From Massilimicrobiota sp. An134 (lineage in GTDB: Bacteria; Bacillota_I; Bacilli_A; Erysipelotrichales; Coprobacillaceae), in contig NZ_NFLH01000003.1 in NCBI RefSeq assembly GCF_002160815.1, positions 62,001 through 126,000 on the forward strand: DNA of 64,000 nucleotides, written 5' to 3'. This document shows positions 34,900-43,955 of the stretch, piece after piece. The notes under the pieces are model-generated. The model was not told the origin of the DNA. It saw nothing but the letters and a program-made list of their open reading frames with translations, and searched no databases. Positions within the stretch are counted from its first letter, which is position 1; each line of letters opens with the position of its first letter. The position numbers and the translations under genes were made by a program.

Positions 34900-35763
34900 C
34901 TATCCTGTATATTTTTTGATATATTGTACACCAATACCTCCAACTCCCATATGAGCACCGACAACAGCTGGAAGTTCTCTTAACTCTAATTCAACATTTC
35001 CAATTTTTTCTAAAACCATCTGTTTCACTTCTAAAGCTGAACTTTCACATAAGACATGTTCAATTGTGACTTTATATTCCTTAGCATTGACACCTAATTC
35101 AACCATACGATTCACAAGTGTAGCTTTGGCTTTAGATAAGGTTCTGACTTTTCCAAGTACATCTATTTTACCACCCAAGTCATAATTTAATTCCATCACT
35201 GGAACAATTTTCAACATGCTGGCAAGTAATGCCACTGCTGGCGTAATACGACCACCTTTCTTTAAATGTTCTAAGTTAGGGGCCATAATAATCGTTCCAG
35301 AATGTTCAATCATGTTTTCAAGAATATCTTGAATTTCACTAACACTCTTACCTTCTTGAATCAATTTGGCAGCAGTGAATACTAAATATTTTTGATTGCC
35401 TGCAGTTCCTTTTGTATCAATTAAAGTGATTGGAATACCCACCATTTCTCCAGCAACTTTCATCCCATTTAAAGTTGATGATAATCCTGTCGCAATGGGT
35501 AATCCAATAACTTCATCATAACCAGCATCTTTGATTCTTTGTAAAATATTCACCAGTTCCCCTGTTGCAGGCTGAGAAGTCATGACCATGATATCCTCTT
35601 TTTCCATAGTTTCAAAAACTTCCAAACTGGTAATGTCTTTTTGATCTAAATACGTATGATTTTTCATCGTAATACATAAAGGCACAATAAATATACCTTG
35701 ATCTTCATATTGATTTAATTCTATTTGACAGCCACTATCAGCTAATACTGCAATTTTAGCCAT
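34900..35763 (-). CDS. DegV-family fatty acid-binding protein
   Basis: 287 residues. The N-terminal IAVLADSGCQIE, VMTSQPATGELV (the family TSQPS-type loop), GLPIATGLSSTLNG and HLKKGGRITPAVALLASMLKIVPV are DegV signatures. DegV/FakB proteins bind a fatty acid and present it to the FakA kinase for phosphorylation; a fakA gene is not in this window. A good GTGAGGG ribosome site precedes the ATG. It heads a two-gene unit with the frameshifted small gene. Confidence 0.9.
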   Translation of the reverse strand: MAKIAVLADSGCQIELNQYEDQGIFIVPLCITMKNHTYLDQKDITSLEVFETMEKEDIMVMTSQPATGELVNILQRIKDAGYDEVIGLPIATGLSSTLNGMKVAGEMVGIPITLIDTKGTAGNQKYLVFTAAKLIQEGKSVSEIQDILENMIEHSGTIIMAPNLEHLKKGGRITPAVALLASMLKIVPVMELNYDLGGKIDVLGKVRTLSKAKATLVNRMVELGVNAKEYKVTIEHVLCESSALEVKQMVLEKIGNVELELRELPAVVGAHMGVGGIGVQYIKKYTG

Positions 35764-35814
35764 CTCAATCCCTCACTTCCAAAAGTTAATTTTTCTCTCA
35801 TTATTATAACACTT

Positions 35815-35842
35815 TTGACAATAAAATGAAATCATATATAAT
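35815..35842 (+). promoter_or_regulatory. promoter of yigZ-like gene
   Basis: TTGACA (35815-35820), 16-base spacer, TATAAT (35837-35842); the ATG at 35826 lies inside it and so is not the start. Confidence 0.8.
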
Positions 35843-35864
35843 AAAGAAAGAAAGGTGTGACATC

Positions 35865-36461
35865 ATGATTTCTATTGAAGATTATACAAGCCATACATTA
35901 GTTATTAAAAAATCTGAATTCATTTGTCATTTGATTCCCTGTAGTCAAATTGAACAGGCTAACGATATGATTACAAAATATAGCGATCCACAAGCTACAC
36001 ATAACTGTGTTGCCTATATTATTGGTCCTCATGAAAGAGCATATGATGATGGTGAACCATCTGGAACGGCGGGTATGCCTATGTTAAATGTTTTAAAAAT
36101 GCAAGGTTTAACAAATATGATAGCGATTGTGACCAGATATTTTGGTGGCATTAAACTTGGCGCTGGGGGATTAACACGAGCATATAGTCAAAGTGTAGCT
36201 GAAGCTCTTAAAGTCGCTCATATCGTTGAAAAAGAACTGGTTGATTTATATAATATAACAGTTGATTATACATATACACGTAAACTTGAGCATTTATTAA
36301 AAGTTCATCACATCAAGTGTATAGATATTCAATATCAGGAACAAGTTTCTTATCAATGTTATTTACGTAATCTTGATTTTCTGGATATGATTCAAGATTT
36401 CACAAACAATCAGTTTCAAGCTAAAAAAATAGGCAGTGACTATATCCCAAAAGATGTTTGA
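35865..36461 (+). CDS. YigZ/IMPACT-family protein
   Basis: 198 residues. HNCVAYIIGPHERAYDDGEP, SGTAGMPMLNVL and IVTRYFGGIKLGAGGLTRAY are the conserved core of the UPF0029/IMPACT fold (about 1-130), followed by the DUF1949-type C-terminal domain. The family is linked to translation stress and proline peptidase-like folds; the role here is unclear. The start is the ATG at 35865 with AAAGG upstream, because the earlier ATG overlaps the promoter. Confidence 0.88.
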   Translation: MISIEDYTSHTLVIKKSEFICHLIPCSQIEQANDMITKYSDPQATHNCVAYIIGPHERAYDDGEPSGTAGMPMLNVLKMQGLTNMIAIVTRYFGGIKLGAGGLTRAYSQSVAEALKVAHIVEKELVDLYNITVDYTYTRKLEHLLKVHHIKCIDIQYQEQVSYQCYLRNLDFLDMIQDFTNNQFQAKKIGSDYIPKDV

Positions 36462-36486
36462 CACTTATATGCAAAGTTGTTATAAT
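36458..36486 (+). promoter_or_regulatory. promoter of mntP
   Basis: Perfect TTGACA (36458-36463), 17-base spacer, perfect TATAAT (36481-36486). It overlaps the stop codon of the previous gene and leaves a leader of about 67 nt. Confidence 0.85.
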
Positions 36487-36506
36487 TTGAATATGATGAA
36501 AACAAT

Positions 36507-36545
36507 AAGACTTGTCTGTACGCTCAACAGTCATGTCTTTTTTAT
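36507..36545 (+). terminator. terminator-like hairpin in the mntP leader
   Basis: AAGACTTGTCTG pairs with CAGTCATGTCTT (ten pairs, two mismatches; loop TACGCTCAA) followed by TTTTTTA, directly before the ribosome site of mntP and after its promoter. It may end read-through from the previous gene, or attenuate mntP. Confidence 0.6.
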
Positions 36546-36559
36546 TACAAGGAGGACGT

Positions 36560-37120
36560 ATGGGGTTTTTAGAAATATTGATCATTGGTGTAGGATTATC
36601 CATGGATGCTTTTGCGGTGAGCATCTGTAAAGGGTTATCAACACGCACGCTTAAACTCAAACACGCTTTGATTTGTGGTGGTTATTTTGGCTTTTTTCAA
36701 GGCTTTATGCCCTTTTTAGGATATGTATTAGGTATTCAGTTTAAAGATAAAATTGAAAGTATTGATCATTGGATTGCTTTTATTTTATTAGCTTTAATTG
36801 GAATCAATATGATTAAAGAAGCTTTTGAGGATGAAGAAACATGTAATACAGAATTTTCACCTAAAGTCATGATTCCTTTAGCGATTGCTACTTCCATTGA
36901 TGCTTTAGCTATTGGTGTTACTTTTGCTTTTTTAAATGTCAATATTTTATCAGCCGTTTCTATCATTGCCTGTACAACTTTTGTGATTTCAATGATAGGT
37001 ATGAAAATTGGACATGTCTTTGGTATGAAATATAAATCTAAAGCTGAAATTGCTGGTGGTATTATTTTAATAGGTATGGGTATTAAGATTTTATTAGAAC
37101 ACCTTCATATTTTTGGTTAA
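36560..37120 (+). CDS. mntP: MntP-family manganese efflux pump
   Basis: 186 residues, six helices, the usual MntP length. [14 protein letters not shown] in helix 1 and [15 protein letters not shown] in helix 4 are the two repeated DAxA motifs whose Asp residues line the metal path; [12 protein letters not shown] is also typical. It exports Mn2+. The start is the ATG at 36560 with AAGGAGG; the 5' in-frame ATG at 36512 lies in the hairpin. No yybP-ykoY riboswitch fits in the short leader. Confidence 0.92.
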   Translation: MGFLEILIIGVGLSMDAFAVSICKGLSTRTLKLKHALICGGYFGFFQGFMPFLGYVLGIQFKDKIESIDHWIAFILLALIGINMIKEAFEDEETCNTEFSPKVMIPLAIATSIDALAIGVTFAFLNVNILSAVSIIACTTFVISMIGMKIGHVFGMKYKSKAEIAGGIILIGMGIKILLEHLHIFG

Positions 37121-37174
37121 TCATTCAAATTTTATTCATATTGAGGTAAGATAATAGATAAGAGGTGAAAAATT

Positions 37175-37627
37175 ATGAATGATGTCGCAAAATTATATCA
37201 AGTCTATATCAATAGAGAAATTCAAGTCGCTAAAAATGAAATATTAAACACAACAAGAATCAATCAAAAAATCTTATCTTTTTTACATGATTTATCTGAA
37301 GTTGCACTTGAATCAAGATGTTATTTATTTTGGGAAAAAGAAGAACCTGTCAATCATCAACAGTTATTAGAAAACTATCTTGAAGGTTTAACGATGTTAA
37401 TGTCTATTGGTTATGAATTACGTATTGATAGTATTAAAAATCATACAGAAATTCCTGAAAATCAAGATCTTTATTCTTTATTTTTCAAGATTTATCAATC
37501 TATTTTAAATGTTCAAAAACAATACTCTAGTGAAGACTATCAAAATACTATTGATGATTATTTTACATTAGGTTTTAAATTAGGTATTGATATTGATGAA
37601 ATCATTGACAATTATCAAAATGATTAA
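37175..37627 (+). CDS. dUTPase-2-like all-alpha NTP pyrophosphohydrolase
   Basis: 150 residues, all helical. LSEVALESRCYLFWEKEEPV and LLENYLEGLTMLMSIGYELR mirror the dimeric dUTPase signature (E-x-x-E-region, FKFW, EEYVDGLHFLLSxG). The first metal site is partly kept, but the second reads ENYLEG instead of EEYVDG, so activity may be altered. Family role: hydrolysis of dUTP or other NTPs. AGAGGTG precedes the ATG. Confidence 0.65.
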   Translation: MNDVAKLYQVYINREIQVAKNEILNTTRINQKILSFLHDLSEVALESRCYLFWEKEEPVNHQQLLENYLEGLTMLMSIGYELRIDSIKNHTEIPENQDLYSLFFKIYQSILNVQKQYSSEDYQNTIDDYFTLGFKLGIDIDEIIDNYQND

Positions 37628-37651
37628 TCCTCATTCTATGAGGATTTTTTT
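37627..37651 (+). terminator. terminator after dUTPase-like gene
   Basis: ATCCTCAT / ATGAGGAT stem with a 3-base loop followed by TTTTTTT. Confidence 0.85.
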
Positions 37652-37656
37652 ATATG

Positions 37657-37685
37657 AAAAAGCAATCACTGATGCTGTGATTGCT
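37657..37685 (-). terminator. terminator within the mfd 3' end
   Basis: Minus strand AGCAATCAC / GTGATTGCT 9-bp stem with a 7-base loop and a short T4 run; it overlaps the last codons and the stop of mfd. Confidence 0.65.
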
Positions 37686-40600
37686 CATCCATTTTCTTTA
37701 ATTCATTTAATAATTCTATTGTATGTGGTAACCATTGACCGATTGTTTGAATCATAATCACAATTTCATTTTTAATGTATTTTAACTGTGGTTTATCAAA
37801 TAAACGATTAACCAATTCAAAAAGCTGATCACCTGCAATATGGGCTGAAAATTCCTGTGTCAACATAATTTGTACATGTCCACCTGCATCTTTGACTTCA
37901 TCAATGAAAGGCTGTGTACATAAAATTTCATATTTTCTTTTCAATACAATATTATTCACTTCTCTAGGCAATGTTCCATATAAATCTTTTAATTCTTTTT
38001 CTAAAGATTGTAACTGTGTTAAATGTTGCGCTTTATATATACGTTGATAAAGATTTAATTTTTCCATATCATTTTCTACATAATTTTCAGGAATATAACC
38101 ATCAACATTGACATTTTGAACAGGCACTTCTTTTTCTTCTTTTTTCTCCCCCGTTTTTTCTTCAATAGCCTCCTGAAGAATCCTCATATACATATCAAAA
38201 CCAACTGTATCAATAAATCCAGCCTGTTCTCCTCCTAGTATATCACCAGATCCACGAATAGATAAATCACGCATAGCAATCTTATATCCACTACCTAATT
38301 GTGCAAATTCTTTAATCGCCTTTAAACGCTTCGTTGCTTCTTCATTCATTTGCTTGTTCTTTGCATACAATAAATATGCATAAGCCAAACGTTCACTACG
38401 ACCAACACGTCCTTTAATCTGATAAAGCTGAGACAAACCAAAACGATCAGCATTTTCAATAATAATGGTATTGGCATTAGGAATATCAATACCGGTTTCA
38501 ATGATCGTTGTACAAACCAGAATATCATATTCTTTATCTACAAAAGCCTGCATCACCTTTTCAAGTTCATCTTTGCTCATACGCCCATGTCCAATACCAA
38601 TTTTTGCCTGTGGAACCAATCTGGCAATTTCATTAGCCACACTTTCAATATTGGCTGTCTGATTATGTAAATAGAAAACTTGTCCTTTTCGCCCAAGTTC
38701 ACGTTCAATCACCTGTTTGACAAGCTGATTGCTTTTTTCCATGACATAAGTCTGTACTGGCAAACGATTTAACGGTGGTGTTTCAATTTGTGATAATCCA
38801 CGAATTCCCATTAAAGACATTTGTAAAGTTCTTGGAATTGGTGTAGCAGTTAAAGTTAAAACATCTATTGTCTTTCTGATTTCTTTAATTTTTTCTTTCT
38901 GTTTAACACCAAAACGCTGTTCTTCATCAATACATAATAATCCTAAATCTTTAAAAACAACATCATTTGATAAAATACGATGTGTCCCAACTAATAAATC
39001 AATCTTTCCTTCCTTTAAATCACTTAAAATCTGTTTTCTTTGTTTCGTCGTTGTAAAACGATTTAATAAAGCAATAGTGACTGGAAAATTTTCAAAACGA
39101 GTAACCATCGTATGATAATGCTGTGAAGATAAAATCGTTGTAGGACATAGAAAAGCCACTTGCTTACCACCTAAAATAGCCTTAAAGCAGGCACGTAAAG
39201 CCACTTCTGTTTTCCCAAATCCAACATCTCCACACAACAATCTATCCATAGGACGTGGCATTTCCATATCAGCTTTAATTTCTTTGACAGCCTCTTTTTG
39301 ATCTGGTGTCAGTTCATAACCAAAACATTCTTCAAACTGTATTTGCATAGCATCATCTTTAGGAAATGCAAATCCTGGCTGTTTCATTCTTTGTGAATAT
39401 ATTTCAATTAAACGATCTGCCAAATCATCAACTTTGTTTCTGACTCTTTGTTTTGTTTTTTGCCACTCTGTACTATTTAAAGAATGAATTTTTGGAACTT
39501 TTCCATCTCTGGAAGCATATTTTCGTACCAGTTTAAAATTTTCTACGGGAATATATAAAGTATCATTTCCTTTATAGGCAATATACAAGTAATCTTTTTT
39601 CACACCTCTGACTTCCAGTGTTTTAATACCCATATATTGTCCAATTCCATTGACATCGTGAACAACATAATCTCCAATATTTAATTCCGTATAGTCATTG
39701 ATGACTTTTGCATCTTTATATTTAATGTAGCCTTTTTTCTTTTGACTGTTAACCTTAAATAACTCTTTTTCTGTCAACAGGATCACATGTTCTTCACAAA
39801 AATCTATACCTGTTGATAAATCACCCATATAAATATTAATTCCCTGATAAATATGATCATCATGACCTACCAAGGCATAAGAGAGATGATATTGATCCAA
39901 TAAATCTGTCATCATTTGAATCTGATGACTATTTTCAAGACACATAAGGATTTTATTTTGAATGAGATAATCTTTGATTTGTTGAATCAATTGATTTTCA
40001 TTCAATAATGGTAATTGAATTTCTCTTGTTAAAAAGGAAATTTGTTTGTCATTCGTTCTAAAATCAATAAAGTCAATATCTGTCTTTTTTAATAATGAAT
40101 CTAAATTTTGAAATAATGACAATCCTTTCACCATTTTCCCCATGTCTTGTAATTCATGAGAATAGTAAAATGTTTCTTCTACGTACTGATTATAGACTGA
40201 TTTTATTTTTTCTTGACTTGATGTTACAATCAGCACATCATCAAAATAACAACGTAATGACGTTGATGATGAAAACAATCCCATGTACTGATAAAGACGA
40301 GATGAATAATCATGATTCTTAATAGATTCTATATCAATAGAAATTTCTTCATCCAAATCATCCTGATAATCAGGACACTGCGTTTGACTCTGTAATGTTT
40401 CAATCTGTGAAATCACATGTTCTATTTCCTGATCATCATAAAGCAGATCGGTCGCCGGTAAGATTGTGACTTCCTGAACATTTTCTAAAGAACGTTGTGT
40501 ATTTTTATCAAAGAAACGTAAACTTTCAATTTCATCATCAAAAAATTCAATACGAATAGGATTCTCATATTGGATAGAGTAAACATCTATAATCCCACCA

Positions 40601-41109
40601 CGTTTTGAATAGTAAAATGGTTCATCAACACGTTGTATCATCTGATATCCACTATGGATAAGTTTTTCTCTTAATGTCAAAGGATCAATGGTCATACCTA
40701 CAGATAAATGTAACTGAGAACTTTCAAAAAGAGAAGGATGTGGTATATAACGTAAATAGCTTTGAGTATGACAAATCACAACGATTGGCTGATGTTGCAG
40801 TAATAATGACAAAGTATGAATACGTTCTCCAACTAATTCCTGAGAAGAAGCCAAAGCTTCTACGCGTAATGATTCATCGCATGGAAAGAAAGTGACTTTT
40901 TGATGCAACAAAGGATACAGCTCCTGATATAAAAGCTGTGCCTGATATAAGCTATCTTTAATCACCAGCATTGTTTTGGGACAAGCGAAAAAAGCACTAG
41001 CAATGAGAATCGCCTCATCGCTAGCGTGAGATACAACAATCTCGCCTTTTCCTTTTTTCATTGCAAGATATGCTGAATTATTTTTTAAAATCTGAATAAT
41101 CTTCTTCAT
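37666..41109 (-). CDS. mfd: transcription-repair coupling factor
   Basis: 1147 residues, the normal Mfd length. The UvrB-like N-terminal half (about 1-450), the CarD-like RNA polymerase interaction domain (NIGDYVVHDVNGIGQYMGI, about 470-550), then superfamily II helicase motifs LLCGDVGFGKTEVALRAC, DEEQRFGVKQKEK, LTLTATPIPRTLQMSL and a QIKGRVGRSERLAYAYLLY segment, and a C-terminal TRCF domain. It displaces stalled RNA polymerase and recruits UvrA. AGGAG precedes the ATG; pth lies 13 nt upstream, the usual pth-mfd pair. Confidence 0.96.
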   Translation of the reverse strand: MKKIIQILKNNSAYLAMKKGKGEIVVSHASDEAILIASAFFACPKTMLVIKDSLYQAQLLYQELYPLLHQKVTFFPCDESLRVEALASSQELVGERIHTLSLLLQHQPIVVICHTQSYLRYIPHPSLFESSQLHLSVGMTIDPLTLREKLIHSGYQMIQRVDEPFYYSKRGGIIDVYSIQYENPIRIEFFDDEIESLRFFDKNTQRSLENVQEVTILPATDLLYDDQEIEHVISQIETLQSQTQCPDYQDDLDEEISIDIESIKNHDYSSRLYQYMGLFSSSTSLRCYFDDVLIVTSSQEKIKSVYNQYVEETFYYSHELQDMGKMVKGLSLFQNLDSLLKKTDIDFIDFRTNDKQISFLTREIQLPLLNENQLIQQIKDYLIQNKILMCLENSHQIQMMTDLLDQYHLSYALVGHDDHIYQGINIYMGDLSTGIDFCEEHVILLTEKELFKVNSQKKKGYIKYKDAKVINDYTELNIGDYVVHDVNGIGQYMGIKTLEVRGVKKDYLYIAYKGNDTLYIPVENFKLVRKYASRDGKVPKIHSLNSTEWQKTKQRVRNKVDDLADRLIEIYSQRMKQPGFAFPKDDAMQIQFEECFGYELTPDQKEAVKEIKADMEMPRPMDRLLCGDVGFGKTEVALRACFKAILGGKQVAFLCPTTILSSQHYHTMVTRFENFPVTIALLNRFTTTKQRKQILSDLKEGKIDLLVGTHRILSNDVVFKDLGLLCIDEEQRFGVKQKEKIKEIRKTIDVLTLTATPIPRTLQMSLMGIRGLSQIETPPLNRLPVQTYVMEKSNQLVKQVIERELGRKGQVFYLHNQTANIESVANEIARLVPQAKIGIGHGRMSKDELEKVMQAFVDKEYDILVCTTIIETGIDIPNANTIIIENADRFGLSQLYQIKGRVGRSERLAYAYLLYAKNKQMNEEATKRLKAIKEFAQLGSGYKIAMRDLSIRGSGDILGGEQAGFIDTVGFDMYMRILQEAIEEKTGEKKEEKEVPVQNVNVDGYIPENYVENDMEKLNLYQRIYKAQHLTQLQSLEKELKDLYGTLPREVNNIVLKRKYEILCTQPFIDEVKDAGGHVQIMLTQEFSAHIAGDQLFELVNRLFDKPQLKYIKNEIVIMIQTIGQWLPHTIELLNELKKMDEQSQHQ

Positions 41110-41122
41110 ATCTTTTCATCTC

Positions 41123-41677
41123 CTAATTAAAAGCATTCATTGCGGCTACAAAATCTTTATCAAGCATCATCTGAACAGCTTGCGTGGCTTTTTGAATACC
41201 ATCTTCAATAAGTGGCTGCTGCTCTTTGGTGAAACGCCCTAACACATAATCCACCACAGGTATTTGGGGATGTTTATCAATACCCACGCGAATACGTTTA
41301 AAATTTTGTGTACCTACATGAGCAATAATACTTTTCACTCCATTATGCCCTCCAGCACTTCCACTTTGTCTTAAACGTAACTTGCCTGTTGGCATATCCA
41401 TATCATCATAAATCACCAGTAAATCATCGACATCAATTTTAAAGAAGTTCATGACTTGACTTACGGCTTCACCTGAATTATTCATATATGTCATTGGTTT
41501 GAGTAAAATAATATCTTCCCCTTGATATTTTAATTTGACATATTCACCTTTAAATTTTTTTGTATTTATAGACACATGAAAATCATCTGCTAAACAATCC
41601 ATCACCATAAAACCAACATTATGTCTTGTTTTCTCATATTCTTTACCTGGATTTCCTAATCCAACGATTAACTTCAT
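41123..41677 (-). CDS. pth: peptidyl-tRNA hydrolase
   Basis: 184 residues, family length. GLGNPGKEYEKTRHNVGFMV holds the catalytic His and Asn; IYDDMDMPTGKLRLRQSGSA carries the Asp, followed by GGHNGVKSI. It recycles tRNA from peptidyl-tRNA. TAGGAG precedes the ATG. Part of the conserved pth-mfd gene pair; the pullulanase gene lies 9 nt upstream. Confidence 0.96.
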   Translation of the reverse strand: MKLIVGLGNPGKEYEKTRHNVGFMVMDCLADDFHVSINTKKFKGEYVKLKYQGEDIILLKPMTYMNNSGEAVSQVMNFFKIDVDDLLVIYDDMDMPTGKLRLRQSGSAGGHNGVKSIIAHVGTQNFKRIRVGIDKHPQIPVVDYVLGRFTKEQQPLIEDGIQKATQAVQMMLDKDFVAAMNAFN

Positions 41678-41686
41678 ATATAACTC

Positions 41687-43783
41687 CTATCTTACTAATA
41701 TCGCTAGACAAACTCCATTCACATCTAATTGATGATCTAAAATTTTACCTTTTTCACTATGATATAAAAGTTGGAAACCATCTTCTACTTCAACCTGAAG
41801 TGTTTCTAGAGAAGCATTAAAGTATATGATAAAATCCTTATATTCTCCTTCATTTTGATGTAATGAATATTTAATCATGCGATGATTAATATTTTCTGTT
41901 TTCACATTTTTACGTATCATATCATAACTTCCATATCTAAAACAAGGATTATTTTTTCTAAGGTGAATTAAAAACTGTACAAATTGAGTTGTATCAATTT
42001 CCATATCTTTACGATTCCAATCTAATGCATTAACCTGATCACCAGCATTATATGTATTAGAAAGTCCACCTTTTGTTCTAAAGAATTCCTGTCCACTATG
42101 CAAGAAAGGAACACCTTGCGATAAAATCACTGCGGCCATCATCAGACGTGAACGTCTTTTTCTAATCTTTTCAGATTCATCATAATTCGAAATCTGTAAT
42201 TTATCATAACATGTCGCATTATCATGACATTCTACATAATTAATAGATTGTGTAATTTTCGCAAACATATCTAAATTACAAATAGCTTTCATCGCATCAT
42301 TTGTTTTATACGTATCACCAGAAAAATAACCTTTTGTTTCCATCTGATTCGTACCTCTTAATGTATCTCTAAAGAAATCATTAAAGAATCCAATATATGG
42401 TGTTTTCAAATTATTTTGAATCGTTGTACGCATCTCTTCATCTAAAGCTGTAGGCATATTCCATCCTTCACCATAAACAACAAATGAAGGATCTAAAGCT
42501 TTTCCTTGTGCATCTACAAGTTTCATTGTTTCCTGGTCAATGATACCCATTAAATCAAAACGGAATCCATCAATACCATACAAAACCTGCCAGCGTCTAC
42601 ACATATCTAAAATATATTTACGACACATCAGTGCTGTTGTATTTAAATCATTACCACACCATGAACCATTAGAAAGGCTACCATCTTCATTTCTTCTAAA
42701 GAAATAATAAGGCACTGTTCTTTCAAGAGCATTGATATTGACATCATGCATATGATTAAAAACAACATCCATCACAACACGAATACCTCTAGAATGTAAT
42801 GCTTCAACCATTCGTTGTGCTTCAGTAATACGCATATAACCATCGTCTGGATCTGTCACATAGCTTCCTTCTGTCACATTATAAGCTAATGGATCATATC
42901 CCCAGTTATATAATTCCAATGGATTCTTTTCATCCACTGTCGCAAAATCAGCAATAGGCATGAGCTGTAAATGGGTAATACCTAAACATGATAAATAATC
43001 TAATCCCGTTGGATTTCCACTATCTGTTGATGTATTTAATTCTGTAAAAGCCAAAAACTTTCCTTTATTTTTCATCCCACTGGTAGAAGACATAGAAAAA
43101 TCTCTAACACTTGTTTCATAAATTACCATATCAGTCATTTTCTCTAAAATTGGTAAATCAAACTGACGACATGGCACTTTTTCTAAATCCACAATAATGC
43201 TGGCACGTCCATTTGATGATGAAGAATAAGCATAAGGATCTAAAGTCACTTCATAACTGTTTGTATGTCTGATTAAATAAACATATTGTTCCAATTCTAA
43301 ATCTTCGCAGACTTCAACAAAATAAACACCTTTTTTTTGCCTTTTCATTGGGAACAATTCTGTTTCTCCATTCCATTTCATGACTTTCAAAATAACACCA
43401 GTCGCAAGTGGTGCCCATACTTTGAATGTTGTTTTCTCTTTTGTATATTGATTTCCTAAATCATTATGATCATAAAAATATAATTCATCAAATTCTTCAC
43501 ACATAGATAGTTTTGAAAAATCTAAATAACAGCTTAAACCATAGGCATCAACAACCTTATAAACTTTTCCCATTGTAAAATTGGTATGAAATACATATTC
43601 CTGAAATCCGTCCTGACTACTATTATTCAACGAATCTCCATTCAATGGTATCAATTCATCATTTTCAATATTTTTAATATAAAATTGGCTACTAATGCCA
43701 TTATAATATCCTTTAGATAAGTAAACTCTAATCTCATCAAAAGCAACTGCATAAGCTTTCATCCTTACTGCACTTTCTTCCAT
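41687..43783 (-). CDS. pulA: type I pullulanase
   Basis: GH13 debranching enzyme, 698 residues, cleaving alpha-1,6 links in glycogen or starch. N-terminal carbohydrate-binding domain (CBM48-like, FKVWAPLATGVILKVMKW), then the type I pullulanase signature YNWGYDPLAYNVTEGSY, the nucleophile in DGFRFDLMGI, the acid Glu in VVYGEGWNM, and VECHDN. No signal peptide, so cytoplasmic. The start is the ATG at 43783 (AAAGGATGG upstream), not the one 57 nt earlier. It fits functionally with the glgP and glgB genes nearby. Confidence 0.94.
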   Translation of the reverse strand: MEESAVRMKAYAVAFDEIRVYLSKGYYNGISSQFYIKNIENDELIPLNGDSLNNSSQDGFQEYVFHTNFTMGKVYKVVDAYGLSCYLDFSKLSMCEEFDELYFYDHNDLGNQYTKEKTTFKVWAPLATGVILKVMKWNGETELFPMKRQKKGVYFVEVCEDLELEQYVYLIRHTNSYEVTLDPYAYSSSSNGRASIIVDLEKVPCRQFDLPILEKMTDMVIYETSVRDFSMSSTSGMKNKGKFLAFTELNTSTDSGNPTGLDYLSCLGITHLQLMPIADFATVDEKNPLELYNWGYDPLAYNVTEGSYVTDPDDGYMRITEAQRMVEALHSRGIRVVMDVVFNHMHDVNINALERTVPYYFFRRNEDGSLSNGSWCGNDLNTTALMCRKYILDMCRRWQVLYGIDGFRFDLMGIIDQETMKLVDAQGKALDPSFVVYGEGWNMPTALDEEMRTTIQNNLKTPYIGFFNDFFRDTLRGTNQMETKGYFSGDTYKTNDAMKAICNLDMFAKITQSINYVECHDNATCYDKLQISNYDESEKIRKRRSRLMMAAVILSQGVPFLHSGQEFFRTKGGLSNTYNAGDQVNALDWNRKDMEIDTTQFVQFLIHLRKNNPCFRYGSYDMIRKNVKTENINHRMIKYSLHQNEGEYKDFIIYFNASLETLQVEVEDGFQLLYHSEKGKILDHQLDVNGVCLAILVR

Positions 43784-43916
43784 ATAACCATCCTTTCTCT
43801 TTAACACGACTATTAACCATTCCAAGTATAACATAAACAAATCTAAAAAACTATCAAAGAATGTAACCCCTTTACTTTTCTTGTTTAGGTTTGATACTTT
43901 ATATCAATTGTCATAT

Positions 43917-43950
43917 AAAAAAACAAATATACCTTTCAATAGGTATATCT
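43917..43950 (-). terminator. terminator after Na/Pi cotransporter
   Basis: ATATACCT / AGGTATAT 8-bp stem with a 6-base loop, T-run on the minus strand and a shorter one on the plus strand. Confidence 0.75.
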
Positions 43951-43955
43951 GCTTT

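Noticed and set aside
36487-36560. yybP-ykoY manganese riboswitch before mntP
   Set aside because: The leader is only about 67 nt and lacks the conserved loop motifs; only a single hairpin is present.
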